Made by a program: the position numbers and the translations under genes
The notes under the pieces: model-generated
Database searches by the model: none
The model's input: the letters and a program-made list of their open reading frames with translations, nothing else
Told to the model about the DNA's origin: nothing
Shown here: positions 36,045 to 44,715 of the stretch, in pieces
Layout: every line of letters starts with the position of its first letter
Numbering within the stretch: position 1 is the first letter of the stretch
Source: Limnoglobus roseus
GTDB lineage: Bacteria; Planctomycetota; Planctomycetia; Gemmatales; Gemmataceae
Assembly (NCBI RefSeq): GCF_008254045.1
Contig: NZ_CP042425.1
Coordinates: 6,014,001-6,078,000 of the forward strand
DNA length: 64,000 nucleotides
Direction: 5' to 3'

Positions 36045-37742
36045 ATGACCCCGCCGGCTGTCCCCTCGCATTCCCGCTTCCGTTGGCTCCTCGCCGCGAC
36101 ATTCGCCTTCGCCAGCCTCGCCGTCGTTGCGGCGGTGATCTTCCTCCGCCCCGGGCCGGCCGGTGCCCAAACCGAGACTCGCCGGGTGAAACTCCCGGAC
36201 AATCGGCCGGACGCTCCGGAGCTGACCGGCGGCGTGGCGTGGCTGAACACGTCGGGGCCGGTCAAGAAGTCTGACCTGAAGGGGAAGGTCGTCCTCCTTG
36301 ACTTCTGGACGTTGTGCTGCATCAACTGCATCCACATCATGCCCGACCTGGCGAAGTTGGAAAAGAAGTACCCGAACGAACTCGTCGTCATCGGCGTTCA
36401 CTCCGCGAAATTCGAGAACGAGAAGGACACGAAGAGTATCCGCAAGGCCGTACTGCGGTACGAGATCGCCCACCCGGTCGTGAACGACGCCAACCACGCC
36501 ATCTGGGATAACTACGACGTAAGTTCGTGGCCCACGATGGCGGTGATCGACGCCGAGGGCAAGTTCGTCGGCACCCTGTCGGGCGAGGGGAACTACGACG
36601 TTCTCGACAAGATCGTCTCCGAACTGATCGCCGAGGCGAAGGAAAAGAAAGTCCTCAACGAGAAGCCGATTCGCTTCGACCTGGCCCGCTTCCGCGAGAC
36701 GGGCGACACGCCGCTGTTCTTCCCCGGCAAGGTGTTCGCCGACGAGAAGGGCGGCCGCCTGTTCATCGCCGACAGCACCCACCACCGCATCGTCGTCACC
36801 GATCTCGACGGGACCAAGAAGGAGATCATCGGCGGCGGCACGCCCGGCTACCGCGACGGTAGTTTCACCGACGTGCGGTTCGACGACCCGCAGGGGATGG
36901 CCCTGGACGGCGAGACGCTCTACGTCGCCGACCGGAAAAACCATAGCATCCGCGCGCTCGACCTGAAGGCGAAGACCGCAATGACCGTGGCCGGTATTGG
37001 CAAGCAAGACGGCGAGTTCGCCAGCCGCCGACTCGACGCCTTCGTGGACGCCAAGAGCATGGGCTTGAATTCGCCGTGGGACGTGCTGATCGTCGGCCGA
37101 CAGATGTTCATCGCGATGGCCGGGCACCACCAAATCTGGGTGATGGACCTGGACGCGAAGAAGATCAAGCCGTTCGCCGGGAACGGTCGCGAGAACATCG
37201 TGGATGGTCCCCTGTACGCCGCCAGTTTCGCGCAACCGTCCGGCCTGACCTCCGACGGCCAGTTCCTGTACGTCGCCGACAGCGAGGGCAGTGCCGTCCG
37301 CAAACTCGCGATCAACGGTGAAGGGACAGTGTCAACATTTGTCGGCCGGCCGGGCGACCGGGGGGCACTCTTCTTCTTCGGCGACCAGGACGGCAAACTG
37401 GCGGCCGCGAAACTTCAACACGCCCTCGCAGTGCAGTCTTACGCCGGCAAGTTGCTGGTCGCCGACACGTACAACAGCAAACTGAAGGAGATCGACCCGA
37501 CCGCCGGAACCTGCACCACAATCCTCGGCGGCGAGGAGGCCGACAGCTTCTTTAGTGGCCCCGTGCTGAGCGAACCCACGGGCCTTTCGATCGCCGCCGG
37601 CAAGCTGTACATCGCCGACACGAACGCCCACCGCATCCGCGTCGTGGACTTGAAGACGAAACAAATCTCGACGCTAGCCCTCAAGGGCGTCGAGCCCCCG
37701 CCGCCGCAGAAGGAGTGGCAGCCGGTCGGGATGAAGAAGTAA
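36045..37742 (+). CDS. thioredoxin-fold / NHL-repeat protein, NHLRC2-like, exported
   Basis: A 565-residue protein with an N-terminal membrane anchor or signal (WLLAATFAFASLAVVAAVIFL). Residues about 60-200 form a thioredoxin-like domain with WTLCCINCIHIMPDL: Cys91, Cys92 and Cys95, where Cys92-x-x-Cys95 is the redox pair. From about 225 a six-bladed NHL propeller follows (RLFIADSTHHRIVVTDLDG, LYVADRKNHSIRALDL, FLYVADSEGSAVRKL, LLVADTYNSKLKEID, LYIADTNAHRIRVVDL). The architecture and the CCINC motif match animal NHLRC2 and its bacterial relatives. It should act outside the cytoplasm on thiols. Two DsbD-type genes follow within 40 and 66 bp, so the three form a redox group. Confidence 0.88.
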   Translation: MTPPAVPSHSRFRWLLAATFAFASLAVVAAVIFLRPGPAGAQTETRRVKLPDNRPDAPELTGGVAWLNTSGPVKKSDLKGKVVLLDFWTLCCINCIHIMPDLAKLEKKYPNELVVIGVHSAKFENEKDTKSIRKAVLRYEIAHPVVNDANHAIWDNYDVSSWPTMAVIDAEGKFVGTLSGEGNYDVLDKIVSELIAEAKEKKVLNEKPIRFDLARFRETGDTPLFFPGKVFADEKGGRLFIADSTHHRIVVTDLDGTKKEIIGGGTPGYRDGSFTDVRFDDPQGMALDGETLYVADRKNHSIRALDLKAKTAMTVAGIGKQDGEFASRRLDAFVDAKSMGLNSPWDVLIVGRQMFIAMAGHHQIWVMDLDAKKIKPFAGNGRENIVDGPLYAASFAQPSGLTSDGQFLYVADSEGSAVRKLAINGEGTVSTFVGRPGDRGALFFFGDQDGKLAAAKLQHALAVQSYAGKLLVADTYNSKLKEIDPTAGTCTTILGGEEADSFFSGPVLSEPTGLSIAAGKLYIADTNAHRIRVVDLKTKQISTLALKGVEPPPPQKEWQPVGMKK

Positions 37743-37782
37743 CCGTTGAAAGAGTCACCCCACGGACGAGGTACTTTCTCCT

Positions 37783-38355
37783 ATGCTCGCAAAATTCTGT
37801 TCGACCGTCCTTCTGCTGGTAATCGCGGCGACCGCACCGGCGGCGGACAAGGATGCGTGGTACGCCAAAGCGGTCAAGGGTGCGGAGGTGGCGTTCGAAC
37901 CGGCGGAAGCCAAGCCCGGCCAGACGGTGACGTTCAAGCTGACGATCACGTTGAACGACGGCTACTACACCTACCCTTTGAAGCAACCCGATGCGAACGC
38001 GAAGGGGATGGTGAACAAGTTTAAGTTCCCCGCCCCCGGCAGCGTGGTCTTCGTCGGAGATGCTGCCGACCCGGAGGGGTACGATACGAAGGCCGAACCG
38101 TTGCTCGAAATTCTAGAACTGCGGACCTACAAAAAGAGTGTGACGTTCGAACGGAAGGCCGTCGTGTCGCCAAAAGCGAAAGCCGGCGAGACGACGGTGA
38201 AACTCGACGGGTTTCTGCTCACGGTCTGTGACGCCTCGAACTGCTACCCGACCAAGACGCTGACCCCGGAAGCGAAGCTGAAGGTACTCGACGGCAGTGT
38301 GGAAGTCGAGAAGGCTTACACGGCCGAGGTTGCGAAAGCCCTAGAACCGAAGTAA
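37783..38355 (+). CDS. free-standing DsbD alpha-domain protein, secreted
   Basis: A 190-residue exported protein with signal peptide LLLVIAATAPAAD. The mature part matches the N-terminal immunoglobulin-like alpha domain of DsbD, which passes electrons to periplasmic partners: FEPAEAKPGQTVTFKLTI, GYYTYPL and TVCDASNCYP. Cys149 and Cys154 correspond to the reactive pair of DsbD-alpha. It is closely similar to the first 150 residues of the DsbD encoded next door (FEPAKAKPGETVVFKFTI, ACNDQKC), so a tandem duplication is likely. It sits 40 bp after the thioredoxin-NHL gene and is followed by a terminator-like hairpin before dsbD. Confidence 0.83.
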   Translation: MLAKFCSTVLLLVIAATAPAADKDAWYAKAVKGAEVAFEPAEAKPGQTVTFKLTITLNDGYYTYPLKQPDANAKGMVNKFKFPAPGSVVFVGDAADPEGYDTKAEPLLEILELRTYKKSVTFERKAVVSPKAKAGETTVKLDGFLLTVCDASNCYPTKTLTPEAKLKVLDGSVEVEKAYTAEVAKALEPK

Positions 38356-38372
38356 CGGCCCGACAATTCGCG

Positions 38373-38400
38373 AACCCACGGACGGCCGCTTCCGTGGGTT
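38373..38400 (+). terminator. terminator-like hairpin between the DsbD-alpha and DsbD genes
   Basis: AACCCACGGA (38373-38382) pairs with TCCGTGGGTT (38391-38400) across CGGCCGCT; TTTCTC follows on the plus strand. The GGACGGCCG core resembles the palindromes at 5459 and 27941. It may reduce read-through into dsbD. Confidence 0.6.
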
Positions 38401-38421
38401 TCTCGCTGCCCCGAGGACGGT

Positions 38422-40473
38422 ATGCGCTCCCTCTTCCTCTTGTTGATGCTCGCCACGCCCGCCCTCGCACAGAAGAAGGCGACCTCCTTCGCGGACGTGG
38501 CCGACGTGACCGCGGTGTTCGAGCCGGCCAAGGCCAAGCCCGGTGAAACGGTCGTGTTCAAGTTCACGATCTCGCCGAAGGCGAGGGCATGGACATACCC
38601 CACGACGACGGGCAAGAATCAATTTCAGTTACCTACTACCGGCGACGTGGTCTTTAGCCCGTCGTTCACCGACCCGCCGGGGGCGGAACCGAGTCTCGAT
38701 GGGGAAGAACACTACACGTCGGCGGTGACCTGGCAGTTCACGGGAACGGTCTCGCCCACTGCGACCGCGGGGCGCAAAAAGATCGCCTTGGCTGGCACGA
38801 AAGTCCAAGCCTGTAACGACCAGAAATGTTTCAACCTGAACGCGGCCACCCCGCCGACAGCCGAATTGGAAGTCTTACCCGGAGCGGTCGCTCCTCCGCC
38901 TGCCACACCTCCTGGGGCAATGACGGTGGAACCGCCGGTCCTTCAGGCCCCTCCGAAGACCGTGACCCCGCCACCGCCTTCGCACAAAGGGGGCGTCAAG
39001 AAGGCCGCGATCTCCCCGGACCAACACCGAGCGAACCTCAACAGCGTGATCGCGAACCTCGAAAAGGGCGGGGCGAATCAACCCGTTTCGGGAGGGAGTA
39101 TTTGGGCCTTTCTGGTGACCGGAGCAGCGTGGGGGTGGATTTCACTCGTGACGCCATGCGTTTTTCCGATGATCCCGATCACGGTGAGCCTGTTCCTCAA
39201 GCAAGGTAACAAGTCGCCGGGCCAAGTGCTGAAGCTCGCGTCGGTCTACTCGCTGACGATTATTGCGGTCATCGGCCTGTCCGCGTTCGTCGCGCTCGGC
39301 ACGTTCCGAAGTCTGAGTGTGAACCCGTGGATGAACATCGGCCTCGGCGTGCTGCTCCTCGTCTTCTCGCTGTCGCTGTTCGGCATGTTCGACATTGCCT
39401 TGCCGGGCTTCCTCCTTCGGTACACGGAAAAGAAGCGGGGGTCGGGCGGGATGCTCGGCACGGTGTTCGGCGCGATCGCGTTCAGCATCGTTAGCTTCAC
39501 CTGCGTGGCCCCGTTCCTCGGCGGGTTCGCCGGGATGGCAGCGTCAAACAAGGTTAGCGACTTGGGTCTCATTGCCGGGGCCTTGGCTTTCGCCACCGCG
39601 TTCGCATCGCCGTTCTTCGTTCTCGCACTGTTCCCGACCCTCATTAAGAAGCTACCGAAGTCCGGCGGTTGGCTTGACACCATCAAGGCCGTGATGGGAT
39701 TCGTGGAAGTGGCCGCGGCCCTGAAGTTCTTCCGCACCGCCGAACTGCGTTTACTTTCCCCGACCGAGTACTTCACCTTCGACCTGTGTCTGGCCGGATT
39801 GATCGTCGTCGCAATCTTGAGCGGTTTGTACCTGCTGAACGTCTTCCGCCTCCCTCACGACGAGGAGCGGCCCAACATTGGCGTCGGCCGGTTGATGTGG
39901 GCGATGGGCCTTCTGGGGTTCGCGGTCTATCTGATGCCAGGGTTGCTCAAAACCTCCGACGGGCAGAACCAGCGGCCGAACGGCGTGGTGTACGCCTGGA
40001 TCGAAGCGTTTCTACTGCCCGAATCCGTTCCCGGCGTCGGCCTGCCTTGGGACAGTGATCTGTCCCACGCGCTCGACACCGCCCGGCAATCGACCGACGG
40101 TCCCCGGTTGGTGTTCGTCGATTTCACCGGGACGACCTGCCAAAACTGTCGGTTGAACGAGCGGGACGTTTTCTCGAAGTCCGAGATCGACGAGTTGCTC
40201 CGACAATTCGTTCTCGCCCAACTCTACACCGATGAAATCCCTACGGAGTTTTATCACACGCCGCCGAGCGATGCCGACCGCAGCGCGGAAGCGGCCGCGA
40301 ATGCGCAGTTCCAATCGGACGCCTTCGACAAGAACGAAAGCCTGCCGTTTTACGCCATCCTCAAGCCACTGCCGAACGGGAAGGTGGTGGAAGTCGGCCG
40401 GTATGGCGAAGGCAAGATCAACGACCGCGCTGCGTTTGCCGCGTTTTTGACCGACGCATTGAAGAAGAAGTAG
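38422..40473 (+). CDS. dsbD: thiol:disulfide interchange protein DsbD
   Basis: A 683-residue protein with the full DsbD plan. Signal peptide LFLLLMLATPALAQ; alpha domain (about 25-150) with ACNDQKC; a Pro-rich linker (PPPATPPGAM, PPPPSHKGG); a membrane domain of about eight segments from residue 220, with the signature TPCVFPMIPITV and SFTCVAPFLGG, whose two Cys carry electrons across the membrane; and a C-terminal thioredoxin domain with FTGTTCQNCRLNE (Cys573, Cys576). It moves reducing power from cytoplasmic thioredoxin to exported proteins. The preceding 190-aa protein duplicates its alpha domain. The stop is 5 bp from that of the convergent DUF1559-like gene. Confidence 0.92.
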   Translation: MRSLFLLLMLATPALAQKKATSFADVADVTAVFEPAKAKPGETVVFKFTISPKARAWTYPTTTGKNQFQLPTTGDVVFSPSFTDPPGAEPSLDGEEHYTSAVTWQFTGTVSPTATAGRKKIALAGTKVQACNDQKCFNLNAATPPTAELEVLPGAVAPPPATPPGAMTVEPPVLQAPPKTVTPPPPSHKGGVKKAAISPDQHRANLNSVIANLEKGGANQPVSGGSIWAFLVTGAAWGWISLVTPCVFPMIPITVSLFLKQGNKSPGQVLKLASVYSLTIIAVIGLSAFVALGTFRSLSVNPWMNIGLGVLLLVFSLSLFGMFDIALPGFLLRYTEKKRGSGGMLGTVFGAIAFSIVSFTCVAPFLGGFAGMAASNKVSDLGLIAGALAFATAFASPFFVLALFPTLIKKLPKSGGWLDTIKAVMGFVEVAAALKFFRTAELRLLSPTEYFTFDLCLAGLIVVAILSGLYLLNVFRLPHDEERPNIGVGRLMWAMGLLGFAVYLMPGLLKTSDGQNQRPNGVVYAWIEAFLLPESVPGVGLPWDSDLSHALDTARQSTDGPRLVFVDFTGTTCQNCRLNERDVFSKSEIDELLRQFVLAQLYTDEIPTEFYHTPPSDADRSAEAAANAQFQSDAFDKNESLPFYAILKPLPNGKVVEVGRYGEGKINDRAAFAAFLTDALKKK

Positions 40474-40478
40474 TCCCG

Positions 40479-41303
40479 TCAGTCGGCAATCTGTTCACTC
40501 TCGGCCTTGCCGCCCGCGCGGGTGGCGAGGGCCTTCAGCACGGCCGGGGTGATGCCGTCCCGGATGTTCGCGACGTGCCCGTCGGCAAAGCCGAAGAACG
40601 TACCCCCGGTGTCGATGCCGCCGAACTGACCGCCGTCGCCGAGTAACTTCTCGCCGTCGAGTAGGCCGCGGACAGTGGAAGGGCCGCCGCGAATCCACGG
40701 GCCGAGTTGATAGTTCGTCTGTCCGAAGAGTAGGGTGTTGCTCAAACCGTCGGGGAAGGCCGAGAGCGGCGTCGGCGTGTCGTAGCGGAACGCTCCGGCC
40801 CTTGGGTCGTCGAGTGGCAGTGTCGCGGCGTCGGCCCCCACACCGGCGATACCCACGAACTGCGTGACGAACGGTTCTCCCTCGACCACGAGCGGCGGGC
40901 GGGCGGGGCAGAGGAGTATTCGCACCCGCGTCTGCCCCGCCTTCGCGTTCCCTTCCGCGTCCCAGGGTTGATTCATGTCGATTTGGGCCAGGAGCTTGGC
41001 GGTGTCCTGGTGCCGTTGGTCGAACACCGGTAACATCTGCACCACCCAACTCAGCCGGCGGTCCGGGGCGATGTCGGGCCGAAAGACTGTGCCGGGCGGA
41101 ACCGTCACAATCGAGGGCAGCGGCTTGTTCTTCACGACGGCGGTGTTGTAGCTGGCCGCGAACTGGCCGAGTTGCCGCAGACTGTTCCGCGTCGATTCAC
41201 GGTCGGCCTCGTACCGGGTCTTCACGAGCCACGTCGCGAGAGCGCCGGCGAACAGGATCAGCAACCCGGCGACGAGTACGACGATGACGATTCGCCGGCC
41301 CAT
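40479..41303 (-). CDS. DUF1559-like protein with one membrane anchor
   Basis: A 274-residue protein with an N-terminal membrane helix (IVIVVLVAGLLILFAGALATWL) and a C-terminal exported domain. The pattern ADRESTRNSLRQLGQFAASYN, LSWVVQMLPVFDQ, RILLCPARPP, PDGLSNTLLFGQTNY and GTFFGFADGHVANI follows planctomycete DUF1559 proteins, but the usual pilin-like F-T-L-I-E motif is missing, so it would remain anchored rather than processed. Its ATG shares one base with the stop of the upstream gene (TAATG), which indicates translational coupling. Role unknown. Confidence 0.75.
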   Translation of the reverse strand: MGRRIVIVVLVAGLLILFAGALATWLVKTRYEADRESTRNSLRQLGQFAASYNTAVVKNKPLPSIVTVPPGTVFRPDIAPDRRLSWVVQMLPVFDQRHQDTAKLLAQIDMNQPWDAEGNAKAGQTRVRILLCPARPPLVVEGEPFVTQFVGIAGVGADAATLPLDDPRAGAFRYDTPTPLSAFPDGLSNTLLFGQTNYQLGPWIRGGPSTVRGLLDGEKLLGDGGQFGGIDTGGTFFGFADGHVANIRDGITPAVLKALATRAGGKAESEQIAD

Positions 41304-41704
41304 TACGCAACTCCGGCGGCCGCTTGGCGGGCCTTCCGGGCGTCGATGAACGACTTAACGCACATCGCCACGAAGACCGCACTCACCGCCGACATCGCAA
41401 GTCCAGCCACGGCCGACGGGGCGGTCACGTCGAGTTCCTTCCCGTTGGCGAGTTGGCGGATGATCGGTGCGAACCCGCCGAGAACGCCGAGCAGGCCGAC
41501 CATTGCAGCCGCGTGCATGACGTGCTTGCGCCGCTTCGCCTCGAAGGCCAGCGAGCCGCACAGCACGAGGATCAACCCGAGCGCGGCCGGGATCAGCGCC
41601 GTGGGGCTGACACTGCCGTCCGGCTTCGGCGTGGCGTTGAGGTAGCCGTAGGAGCCAATCGCCGTCAGCAACGCCCCGCAAATGATCGTCGGCCAGGCCA
41701 TCAT
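41303..41704 (-). CDS. small membrane protein, 133 aa
   Basis: Not recognised. Four hydrophobic segments can be read: WPTIICGALLTAIGSYGYL, TALIPAALGLILVLCGSLAF, HAAAMVGLLGVLGGFAPII and VAGLAMSAVSAVFVAMCVKSF, so it is an integral inner-membrane protein. The start is taken as the ATG at 41704, because GGGAG lies nine bases upstream; the frame also offers a TTG at 41713. The stop overlaps the start of the DUF1559-like gene by one base, so the two should be made together. The upstream esterase gene lies 24 bp away on the same strand. Confidence 0.7.
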   Translation of the reverse strand: MMAWPTIICGALLTAIGSYGYLNATPKPDGSVSPTALIPAALGLILVLCGSLAFEAKRRKHVMHAAAMVGLLGVLGGFAPIIRQLANGKELDVTAPSAVAGLAMSAVSAVFVAMCVKSFIDARKARQAAAGVA

Positions 41705-41728
41705 GTGTGTCAACTCCCGGTGGGTGGC

Positions 41729-42607
41729 TCACTTCTTCTTCAGGTGTTTGTCGAAGAACGTCAACATCGCCTTCTCGGCCGTCTCGGCGTCCTTCGCCTT
41801 GAAGCCGTGGCCGGCCCCTTGCAGGGTCAGCAGTTCGGCCTCAACGCCGCACGCCTTCAGCCGATCGGTCAGCCAGACGGCCTGCTCGTGGGCCACGTAC
41901 TTGTCGTCGGTGCCGTGGACGCACAGCGTCGGGGCGGCGTCCGGCGTCACCCAGTTTAGTGGGCTGGACCGGACGTGCGCCAGGCGGGCGGTTTCCAGGT
42001 TCCCACCGAGCCACAGCGGCAGCACCTCGGCCGCGTCCACGCTCTTGCCGTAGGACTTCGTGAAGTCGCTGGGGCCGTAGAAGTTCACGACGCAGGCGAC
42101 GCGGTTGGACTCGAGAGGGTTGCCGCCGGCACCGTCAAACTCCTTCACGCCGGCGGTCACGCCGAGGAATTGCGCCAGGTGGCCGCCGGCCGATCCGCCG
42201 GTCAAGCCGATGCGGTCCGGGTCGATCTTGTATTTCGCAGCGTTGGCCCGCGCCCACCGCACGGCCGCCTTCGTGTCGTGGACGGCGGCGGGAAACTGGT
42301 ACTTTGGAGCGAGCCGGTACGACACCGTGACGGCAACGTACCCCTGCTCGGCGAGACGGACGCAGAGCGAATCATACCCCTCGCGCTTCCCTGCCCGGAA
42401 CCCGCCGCCGTGGATGCAGACGACGGCGGGGAAGGGGCCGTCGCCCGCCTTCGGTCGGGCGAGGTCGAGTTGCAAGTGCTGCTCGTCAGGGTTCGCGTAC
42501 TCGATGCCGCTCTCGAAGACGACGGTGTCCGGCACGGCCAGCTTCGGCTGGGCCGCCGCTGCGGACGCCAACGCGATGAAGGCACCAACGATCATGAGCG
42601 GTCGCAT
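41729..42607 (-). CDS. secreted alpha/beta-hydrolase, esterase/lipase of the HSL-like type
   Basis: A 292-residue exported hydrolase; signal peptide MIVGAFIALASAAAAQ. The oxyanion motif CIHGGGF, the nucleophile elbow GLTGGSAGGHLA (Ser in GGSAGG), the acid in HGTDDKYV and the His in GAGHGF form a full catalytic triad. YRLAPKYQFPAAVHDTKAAVRW is typical of carboxylesterases that cleave small esters, and planctomycete relatives are often linked to acetylated polysaccharides. The neighbouring DUF1080 gene, 34 bp upstream, fits a carbohydrate role. The true substrate is not shown by the sequence. Confidence 0.88.
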   Translation of the reverse strand: MRPLMIVGAFIALASAAAAQPKLAVPDTVVFESGIEYANPDEQHLQLDLARPKAGDGPFPAVVCIHGGGFRAGKREGYDSLCVRLAEQGYVAVTVSYRLAPKYQFPAAVHDTKAAVRWARANAAKYKIDPDRIGLTGGSAGGHLAQFLGVTAGVKEFDGAGGNPLESNRVACVVNFYGPSDFTKSYGKSVDAAEVLPLWLGGNLETARLAHVRSSPLNWVTPDAAPTLCVHGTDDKYVAHEQAVWLTDRLKACGVEAELLTLQGAGHGFKAKDAETAEKAMLTFFDKHLKKK

Positions 42608-42641
42608 GACGAAGTTCCTGGCGAGGAGAGGGGAAAGGGCA

Positions 42642-43382
42642 TTACTTCTTCACGGTCAGTAGTTCGTCCTTCGCAGGGAACGTCTCCAGCACCAAGCCCT
42701 TGAACTGCACTTCTTGCGGCACTTTGTTCGAGTGCAGTTGCAGACCGATGGGGCCTTCCTTGATCCGCTCCGGTTCCGGGTCGCGCCAGTCCACGACGGC
42801 TGCGCCGTTGATGGCCACGCGGATGCGGTTGCCTTGGGCGAGGATTTCGATGTCGTTCCAGTCGTGTTGCTTGCCGACCGCCTTGGCCGGCTTCACGTCC
42901 ACCGGCAAACTGTTGCGGCCGAACAGGTCGTAGAGACCGTAGTTGCTCGGGAACATCACGAGGTGGCCGGCGTAGGTGTGTTCGGAACGGTCGGTTTTCG
43001 GGTCCTTCACCTTGCCGTCGGCCTTCGGGGACACCGCTCCCCAGAAGCAGATGCCGGAGTGCATTTCGGACTGGGCCAACTTCGCCGCGAACGTCAGGCG
43101 GAAGTCGGTGTAAGTCTTCTTCGTCAGTAGGTAGGTGCTGTACTTCACCTCAGTGGTGTTCTTTCCCACGATCACGCCGTCATGGACCGACCACTGGTCG
43201 GTGTACCCCTCCCAGCCATCGAGGGTCTTACCGTCGAAGAGTTTGACCGTCTCGCTGGCACCCTTCTTCGGCGGCACGTCCGGGGCGACTTTCGGTGCGG
43301 CCTTCTTCGGCTGCGCGGGTTTGTCCTGGGCGGTTGCGGCCGTACTAGCGAGCAGACAGAGCAAGAACAGGAATCGACGCAT
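42642..43382 (-). CDS. secreted DUF1080 (3-keto-disaccharide hydrolase-like) protein
   Basis: A 246-residue exported protein; signal peptide FLFLLCLLASTAATAQ, then a Lys/Pro-rich linker. The DUF1080 fold, a concanavalin-like beta sandwich, is shown by VKLFDGKTLDGWEGYTDQWS, DGVIVGKNT, YTDFRLTFAAKLAQSEMHSGICF, YGLYDLFGR, WNDIEILAQGNRIRVAINGA and GPIGLQLHSNKVPQEVQFK. Some DUF1080 proteins hydrolyse 3-keto sugars; others only bind sugars. GGAG lies before the ATG at 43382. It probably shares a transcript with the esterase (34 bp downstream) and the two small genes after it. Confidence 0.87.
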   Translation of the reverse strand: MRRFLFLLCLLASTAATAQDKPAQPKKAAPKVAPDVPPKKGASETVKLFDGKTLDGWEGYTDQWSVHDGVIVGKNTTEVKYSTYLLTKKTYTDFRLTFAAKLAQSEMHSGICFWGAVSPKADGKVKDPKTDRSEHTYAGHLVMFPSNYGLYDLFGRNSLPVDVKPAKAVGKQHDWNDIEILAQGNRIRVAINGAAVVDWRDPEPERIKEGPIGLQLHSNKVPQEVQFKGLVLETFPAKDELLTVKK

Positions 43383-43604
43383 GGGGAAGCTCCGGGGAGG
43401 GTGGCGGAATCGTCCACGCAGGGATGCTACGAGATTTCACGACCGCCCGCCGTAAAATTGTTGGTGTGCGGAATCGACGGCCTCACTGCTCACGAGATGC
43501 GCAATACCGGCAACTTTTTGCTCACACACGGCTCGAATATTTTGTAATCTCCACATATCCTACCTCTCCCGCCTACTCTCCTTGTTCGATTTGAGAGCCC
43601 CACA

Positions 43605-44612
43605 ATGTCTGCCCCAGCCAATGACGCCGAGATGGTGGAGAAACTCCGCGCCGCTCACCAGAAGCTGCGGAGCGAAATCAGCAAGGTCATCATCGGCCAG
43701 GACCAGGTCGTCGACCAACTGCTCATGGCGATCTTTTGTCGCTCGCACGCACTGCTCATGGGCGTGCCGGGGCTGGCGAAGACGCTGATGGTCAGCACGC
43801 TCGCCCAGGCGCTCGAACTCAGTTTCAAGCGGGTGCAGTTCACGCCGGACTTGATGCCGTCAGACATCACCGGCAGCGAAGTCATTCAAGACGACCCCGT
43901 ATCGCGGCAGCGGATGTTCAAGTTCCTGCCCGGCCCATTGTTCGCGAACATCGTGCTGGCGGACGAAATCAACCGCACGCCGCCGAAGACGCAGGCCGCG
44001 CTGCTCGAAGCCATGCAGGAACGGAAGGCCACCGTCGGCGGGCAGGACCACCCGATGCGGAACCCGTTCTTCGTGCTGGCGACGCAGAACCCGATCGAGC
44101 AGGAAGGAACGTACCCACTGCCGGAAGCGCAACTCGATCGCTTCCTGTTCCTCATCAAAGTCGATTACCCGACCGACGAGGAAGAAGAACAGATCATGCG
44201 GATCGGGACGTCGGACACGGTCACGAAGGTGTCGCCGGTGCTGACCGGCGACGACATCATCGCGCTGCAACAGGTCGTCCGCCGGGTGCCGGTGTCGGAC
44301 AAAGTGTTCCACTTCGCGAAGCGGATCACGCGGATGAGCCGACCGGGGACGCCGGACGCGGCGGACTTCGTGAACAAGTGGCTGACGTGGGGGGCCGGGC
44401 CGCGGGCGAGTATGAACCTGATCCTCGCGGCGAAGGCGAACGCCGTTCTCCGCGGCTCGAACCACGTCTCCGGCGACGACGTGGTCGCCGTCGCGATGCC
44501 GATCCTGCGGCACCGGCTGATCGTGAACTTCGCCGCCCAGAGCGAGGGCATCACGGTCGAAGAAGTGATCCGGCAATTGATCCGCACGGCGGCGAAGATG
44601 GTGGCGGCCTAA
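43605..44612 (+). CDS. MoxR family AAA+ ATPase
   Basis: A 335-residue AAA+ chaperone-like ATPase, first gene of a seven-gene operon. Walker A is GVPGLAKT (about 52-59), Walker B is VLADEINRTPPKTQ (about 117-130), followed by ALLEAMQERKATVGG, sensor 1 in FVLATQNPIEQEGTYPLPEAQLDRF and a winged lid domain. MoxR proteins work with DUF58 and von Willebrand A proteins to insert metals or assemble complexes, and such partners are the next genes. The ATG at 43605 gives the expected start; the preceding 220 bp have no strong promoter that I can defend (a TGTAAT near 43543 is the best -10). Confidence 0.93.
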   Translation: MSAPANDAEMVEKLRAAHQKLRSEISKVIIGQDQVVDQLLMAIFCRSHALLMGVPGLAKTLMVSTLAQALELSFKRVQFTPDLMPSDITGSEVIQDDPVSRQRMFKFLPGPLFANIVLADEINRTPPKTQAALLEAMQERKATVGGQDHPMRNPFFVLATQNPIEQEGTYPLPEAQLDRFLFLIKVDYPTDEEEEQIMRIGTSDTVTKVSPVLTGDDIIALQQVVRRVPVSDKVFHFAKRITRMSRPGTPDAADFVNKWLTWGAGPRASMNLILAAKANAVLRGSNHVSGDDVVAVAMPILRHRLIVNFAAQSEGITVEEVIRQLIRTAAKMVAA

Positions 44613-44620
44613 TACAGAAG

Positions 44621-44702
44621 CTCGCGCAAAGCCGCCAAGACGCGAAGGAAGAAAAGAAGAACGAGCAATTGCTTCCTTGCGGTCTTGGCGGCTTTGCGCG
44701 AG
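44621..44702. repeat. long imperfect inverted repeat inside the MoxR operon
   Basis: The arm 44621-44651 pairs with 44671-44702: twenty bases starting CTCGCGCAAAGCC match exactly, then one small bulge, then AAGGAAG. The loop is 19 bases. It fills the gap between moxR (stop 44612) and the DUF58 gene (ATG 44716) and looks like a dispersed palindromic element (CGCAAAGCCGCCAAGACGC), perhaps an RNA hairpin that sets the ratio of the two proteins. Confidence 0.7.
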
Positions 44703-44715
44703 GCATGGATTTCTC

